Below the pieces are notes generated by a model. The model was not told the origin of the DNA. It made no database searches and saw nothing but the letters and a program-made list of their open reading frames with translations. A stretch of 64,000 nucleotides of DNA from Paracyclopina nana (lineage: Eukaryota > Arthropoda > Copepoda > Cyclopoida > Cyclopettidae), in NCBI GenBank assembly GCA_019096065.1, contig JAGUCH010000001.1:3472001-3536000 (forward strand), written 5' to 3'. Both the position numbers and the translations under genes were made by a program. Below, piece after piece: positions 59,101 through 64,000 of this stretch. Positions within the stretch are counted from its first letter, which is position 1. Every line of letters begins with the position of its first letter.

Positions 59101-62100
59101 TGCAATTGCTATATAATTACGTTATGGATGACCTGGTCATAAATTGAGATGATTTTTCGGGCTAATTTCAGCTGAAATCTGTAAGCATAAATAATTACAT
59201 CAAGATCATTGCGAGTATTTCTACATGGCAACCACATGAAACTACAGCTCCCATTTGGTAGTTGCACTCACATCAATGCAATGAGTGGGATATGGTACAT
59301 TTAACAGTATTTACCTAAAGAACCACATTTTCCGTGTTTGCTTTAAGAACCAATGAGCTTTGCTATTTTCTTTCTCACCTTCAAGCAAGGCTGCTTAGTT
59401 AAAAAGAGGCTTTTTCTTGAGCGAATTAAAATGCTTACGGTTGTTATCGCTTCTTATTTACTGACATCGCAACCTCGTCAGTGAATAAGAACCGATAACA
59501 ACCGCAACCATCCTACGATCAAAGACGCTGAAGATAATGAGCCTTATTTACTGAAATCGCAATCTCGTCAGTAAAAGAACTCATAACAACCGAAAAATGC
59601 TACGAACAAAGGCACAGAAGATAAAGAGCCAGTGTTATGACAAATAAGGCCAAAAATTAGGCCAACTAGAATTGCAAGGGTTTTGTTGACTTGACTCTTT
59701 ACGTTCCGCCACTGCTTTGCTCTCCAAAATTGCACCGCAATTTTCGGTAGTGGGTGATCAACTTTAATTGCGGCGCAATTACAAACAACAGCTGAAATCA
59801 TATTAATTACCGTAATTGCGCTGCAATCAGGACCAGCCGTGGATAATGGAGTCCAAATGACAGTTTTCTTCACAAAATCCTTGTATGATGATTGACTATT
59901 ATACACAGTCAACTTAGGGGTTTGTGCCCTTTAAGTGCTTGCAAAGCAAAATAGATTTTGATAGCCCCTAGCTAGCCTGCTCTTTGCTGGACAATATTAC
60001 CCAATTCATCAAAGTTCTATTATAATCCGTTTTCGCCCCAATTGAAAATCGTTACAGCAAACATTTTACTCAAGATGACATTGTGCTTTTCACAGGTGGG
60101 CATAGTGCTCCTTTCCATTCTGTGCCATATTTGGAAAATCGTTCCAGACCTGTATGAGGCAATTACGAGCATGTCAAATAACACCATCAAGGAAGAGGAC
60201 GACGGTATTAGCATGGCTGAGGAGAATGCTACTTTAACGAATTGCTCTCAACACTCAATGAACAACGAGGTGAACATAAACTGAATTTTCCTATAAAAAA
60301 TCATGACGAAGAAACTGCATCCGGTGGAAACTTTTCTGATTGCCTCCTGATCAAGTTTAAAGTTGAGCAATGTGGGCCCATAAAAGAGATGCCTGCTAGA
60401 ACACTGAAACTGTTGTTGATGCAGAAATTCGCCTTTGTGAAAAAGCGATAGATATACGTAAATGCAGATAGCTAACCCTATGATTTTTTGCTGATCACAT
60501 CCATTCTTTTTTCCCATTACTTCGGAGATAGAAAGTTCACAGCTCGCAATACAATCGGCTGTACAAGAGCTTACATCAGGCTTCTTCAGACTAGAAGTAG
60601 TCCAACATCAATCAGGCTTAATTTTGACGAGTTACTACAGTTTCCTTCGTCAGAAATTTGCTCTTCATGTACCATACGACCAAGAAATTGGTAGTGGCAA
60701 ACGCTATCATCCGAAAGGGAATGCGAGAGACATTTTTAGTAGATCCTCTCCACTTTGAGAGCAGTCAACCAAACTAGCTGCCCATCATTTGCATAATGAG
60801 TTGTTTTTGCATGTTAATTATGTTACTTGAACATAAACAGCCCTAATGGCCGTAAATTCCCTGAATTTCGTATCCTTATATAGGCTCAGTCCTAATTACC
60901 GCAAATCCCTGAATTTCATATTTCCATGTTTTAGGTACCAGCTTTGGACATTGAAATGATCATTGACACAAGCCATCTGTTGGTGGGTGTCAACAGTGCA
61001 GCCAATTTTTTCCTCTACTACTTGCTGAGAAAAAACTTCAGATCTGCCACATGGAGGCTACTCACCTGCAAGACCTTGGAGCCAACACAGAATCGAGGTC
61101 ATGCTGCGTACGTTGGATCTGCTACGGTGACCACTGGCCTCAACAACAGTGTGAGGGGGCGACAAAACACAATTAAGATGATATCGCTTAACTCGCAGTA
61201 AGTTTGTGCCTCACATATCAAAAAAACTTTCAGGCAGCTTCAAAAGAAACGAGCGCATTAACAGCTCCAGTAAAAAAGCACCAAGACAATTACGGCGAAG
61301 GTTGTAAAAAGCTAAAAAAAACAGCAACTGGCAAAAAAAGCGGCCCTGCATCCCTGTTCATCTGAGCCAAAAATTCTGAGGAAATGGTACAACAGCTCTT
61401 TGAGAAATGGAAAATTATGCCCATGGGTCTTCACAATAGCCCGGTTCCAACAAGGAAAATCAGCATAGTCAAGAGACGTAACTTGACTTTTTAGCATAGT
61501 CAGGTCACAGCTAGCTCGCGCGCTCAGCTCAACCTGACTTAACTGGTTTACCGTACTATGCTATGCTGATATCCCGTGTTGGAACCGGGCTTATTTCATC
61601 AAAAGATGTAAAAAAAAACATTGAAAAATGATTTCAAAAGGTAGCAGCTTTGCTTTGCTTTGCCTTAAAAAAGCAATTTTTACTAATCCTTTTAAATGGC
61701 AGTCTTAATGGTGCTTGAACAGAGCATACAAGAATGATCGTTTTGCACTTCTATTTACTTTACCACCATCAACATTTAGAAACCCCAAGTGTTCGGAAAA
61801 CGGAATTGAATCATCCAAGAGCGCAAGGGAGAAGTTTCGCATCGAAATGATCAACAAGATGGATGCAGACAGCAAAAAGACGGATATCATAGAAGATTTC
61901 GATGCTCTCATCAAACGACACGAAGAATACGGCAAGAAAGAGTTCTCAAGCAGACAAAATCAGCTAAAAGGTAACCAGGCAGACTGCCAGTTTTTTTCTT
62001 CTGCTTGTTGGGCACCTTCGGCATGTTTTTGCACTTCAGAGGTTAATGCAAAAAAACACATTCATTCAAATTTAAGTGAAAGAGGCCATTCGAATGTGCC

Positions 62101-62242
62101 CTTTCAAAGGTGGAAAGGGTGAAGTATATTTTGCATTGAATCAACGTTTCTGCCCTTTTAAATTCCTCTAACTTTAGGCGGCTCCTTGGGGTCACATGAC
62201 GAAGTTAAGGGCTCTGGTTTCCGGAATGAGCGTGATGCCTAA
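56157..62242 (+). CDS. Class A peptide GPCR, FMRFamide-receptor-like, 7 coding exons (long form)
   Basis: Seven-helix plasma membrane receptor, probably for a neuropeptide. Exons 56157-56499, 57623-57882, 58610-58849, 60096-60269, 60935-61197, 61780-61970 and 62178-62242 give 511 aa. TM1 is GLFSVAVVGILANLLSIAVL. The end of TM3 has ERYFAVCKPL, with ERY in place of DRY. TM6 is VVGIVLLSILCHIWKIVPDLYEAI, and TM7 has NSAANFFLYYLL, an NPxxY variant. The N-terminus has an N-glycosylation sequon (NVT). The insect FMRFamide receptor group is the closest I recall, but the ligand is not known. Exon 5 can instead read through its splice site to a TAA at 61199-61201, giving 427 aa with a shorter cytosolic tail. 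Introns 2-5 carry several repeats. Confidence 0.9.
59438..59632. repeat. Hairpin and tandem repeat in GPCR intron 3
   Basis: CGGTTGTTATCG...TTCTTATT..ACTGAC pairs with GTCAGT.AATAAGAA..CGATAACAACCG (59438-59504), arms of about 28 bp and an 11-nt loop. A second diverged copy of the CTTATTTACTGA...TCGTCAGT unit follows at about 59543-59632, giving two tandem units of about 90 bp. Confidence 0.6.
60838..60934 (+). repeat. Tandem duplication of about 48 bp ending at the GPCR exon 5 splice site
   Basis: CCTAATGGCCGTAAATTCCC is followed by a diverged second copy, CCTAATTACCGCAAATCCC, each continuing TGAATTTC.TAT and ending in an AG. The second AG (60933-60934) is the exon 5 acceptor. Confidence 0.55.
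61438..61591. repeat. MITE-like inverted-repeat element in GPCR intron 5
   Basis: AGCCCGGTTCCAACA at the left end is matched by TGTTGGAACCGGGCT at the right. The arms continue imperfectly (ATCAGCATAG). About 154 bp, non-coding. Confidence 0.65.
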
Positions 62243-64000
62243 GCCAAGGCGAAAAGTCAACGACGTCAGGAAAGGACAGCCAAGAATAACTCCTTATGAA
62301 GTTGCACCAAGTGATCCTCAGGGCAACATCGCGTATCAAAGAAGTATTTAAACGCATTCACTACTAATAGTTACTACATATGCTGGTATTTAGAATAAAT
62401 GAAAAAAGCCGATCTTTTCATGGCTGTAGAGTATCTTTTCGTGCACGCCAAAATGAGAGAGAAAAACAGCTAATATAGGAGAGCACTCAGTTAAGGATTC
62501 TTCAAACGTACATTTCCCAAATACTAGAAAATGCATAGGTAGCCACTACATAACGCTTGACTAAAAACCAGTTTTTGGTAAACCAAAATTAGGTTTTGGT
62601 AAGCAAAAGTCCAATATGGGAACGCCCTAACATCTCCTTCAATGCTTATAAAAACATATTCTCTTTATATTTTCTTAAATTGCAAATTGTACTACTCAAG
62701 CCTCCGAAAAATCTCTTGAAGCTTTTCTATTTGAGAAAAACTCGATCGACTTCGAATGAGGCTCTCAACTGGATTAGTTCGAACGCACTCGTCTGATTTT
62801 GTTTTGCTTAGTGGCAAAAAAAGACCGTCCTGTGAGTACTTTCGCGAGTCAACATGAGAGATGCAGCTTTTACAATACGACGTGAGAATCTGGCGTTATT
62901 GCTCTTCATTTTTTTGTTACTAAAGTGGAAAATGGCACGATTGACCACAATGGGGTTCTTTTTCAAGAAGAAGCGGTCATTAAACTTTTAAATATTTTCT
63001 TCAATGAAACTCTTTTCAGGCCAGGCTGAAAAGTTGCCTGTAGACTTGTAACTTTTGTAGCAAGCTTTTGAATGAAGGTATCAAAACTTTACTCATTTTC
63101 TTGGCTTTCCCGTAAAAAAGAACTACATAGTATTCCATTTTCGTGAATGATAGCCTCGCAGTAGAAGAAGAAATTACTCGAATAGAATGGGATCGTGACA
63201 TAAAAAAGAATGATAACGCATTGTCTATATGGCATAGATCCAAAAGAAGATTGAATTCGCCTACATTCAGTAAGCTTTCGAGATCAGCTGTATTCCCAGT
63301 CTTTGTAATACCTAATATGAGAAAATGAGTTGGCCGACTATCTTTGAGATAAGATACAAGCATAAATTAAAAGAAAAGAAAATACACATGAAAACGAAAA
63401 CTGACAAACAAAAGTTTTGACGAGAAATTTAGCCAAATTTTTAAGCACATTATTCATGAAAAGCTCAAGCAATTATTCCTTACTTTGCAAGAAAAAAACT
63501 GAACTTTAATGAGAATATTTTCAGAATTATTAATGACTCGGGTAAATTGAAAAAGCAAGAAAATAGTTGATGCCTGAGGCCGATCAACGTTTTAAAAGAC
63601 GCCAAGTTTTCACACAAGGGCGATCACGTCTTTGCTTTTTAAAATACTTATAGTTGCTCGCATAAGAACAATTTTTCGTTTGTAATGACAGAAGATGGCT
63701 CAAAAAGTTTTTGCACCCAAGTCGCAACCAGAAACACCAAGGCATCTGTCTTCACATCAGTTTGGGCTGTGCAGCTTTTCCATCATTGAATTGAATTCTC
63801 TTATCAGCTTGGAAACTACTTTTACTGCAGTTAGTTTACTACATTGCCTGCAAAATTGGCAACCTAACTTATGATATGCGGGAAATATTGTCATCTTTTT
63901 TCCTATGGCCCTATAATGTGCGAAACTTGCGTCGCCATAAATCGTAGGTGGAGCTGTGCACATTATCAAAGAGTCTCAAAATAGCATAGTATATTTCATA
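62243..64000. other. 3' flank of the GPCR gene and terminal intergenic DNA
   Basis: AATAAA at 62394-62399 is a likely polyadenylation signal, about 150 bp after the long-form stop. At about 62608-62628 lies an isolated copy of the terminal sequence seen at 54695. Short opposing frames around 63016-63363 have no motif. The last 40 bases share CATTATCAAAGAGTCTC with 50201-50217. Confidence 0.4.

Noticed and set aside
63016..63363. Overlapping 115-codon minus and 61-codon plus frames
   Set aside because: No family, no splice partners. The two frames overlap on opposite strands and neither is convincing.
1..64000. CRISPR arrays, rRNA or bacterial operons
   Set aside because: Exon-intron genes throughout and no spaced direct repeats. 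I also could not recognise any tRNA by eye, but I cannot exclude one without a covariance search.

Overview
This is animal nuclear DNA. The genes have multiple exons, GT-AG introns (many only 50-70 bp), AT-rich spacers and small foldback repeats. The gene set (Slit, alpha-type nicotinic acetylcholine receptors, a DEG/ENaC channel, a peptide GPCR, ATG10, a U-box ligase, adenosine deaminase) suggests an ecdysozoan. The receptor sequences look most arthropod-like (crustacean, chelicerate or similar). I cannot name the species.

Layout: 1.5-2.9 kb adenosine deaminase (+). 6.4-11.0 kb DEG/ENaC channel (+). 11.1-11.5 kb a near-perfect foldback element next to a receptor-like exon relic. 13.97-20.84 kb a 6.9 kb Gypsy-type LTR retrotransposon (-), with LTRs identical by eye, a gag/pol -1 frameshift site and an interrupted env-like frame. 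21.4-34.1 kb complete slit (+), 21 exons, 1430 aa. 36.5-38.5 kb ATG10 and a RNF37/UBOX5-like U-box protein, in tandem (-). 39.3-43.8 kb a 1455-aa nuclear Cys/His-rich AT-hook protein I do not recognise (+). 44.2-46.7 kb nAChR alpha subunit (-), head to head with a second, divergent nAChR alpha subunit at 47.5-50.0 kb (+). 56.2-62.2 kb an FMRFamide-receptor-like GPCR (+) with two possible C-termini. The 50-56 kb spacer and the GPCR introns are rich in MITE-like repeats.

Exon models were assembled by hand from splice signals and frame. For each gene the summed exon length divides by three and junction phases agree, which is the main internal check. The genes share a nervous-system flavour (axon guidance, two acetylcholine receptor subunits, an ion channel, a neuropeptide receptor) but I see no evidence of one joint system.

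The strongest candidates for new biology are the unrecognised nuclear protein with repeated CxxC...HxxP modules, the second nAChR subunit with replaced pore-lining residues, the divergent nAChR gene pair, and the recent retroelement about 0.5 kb upstream of slit.
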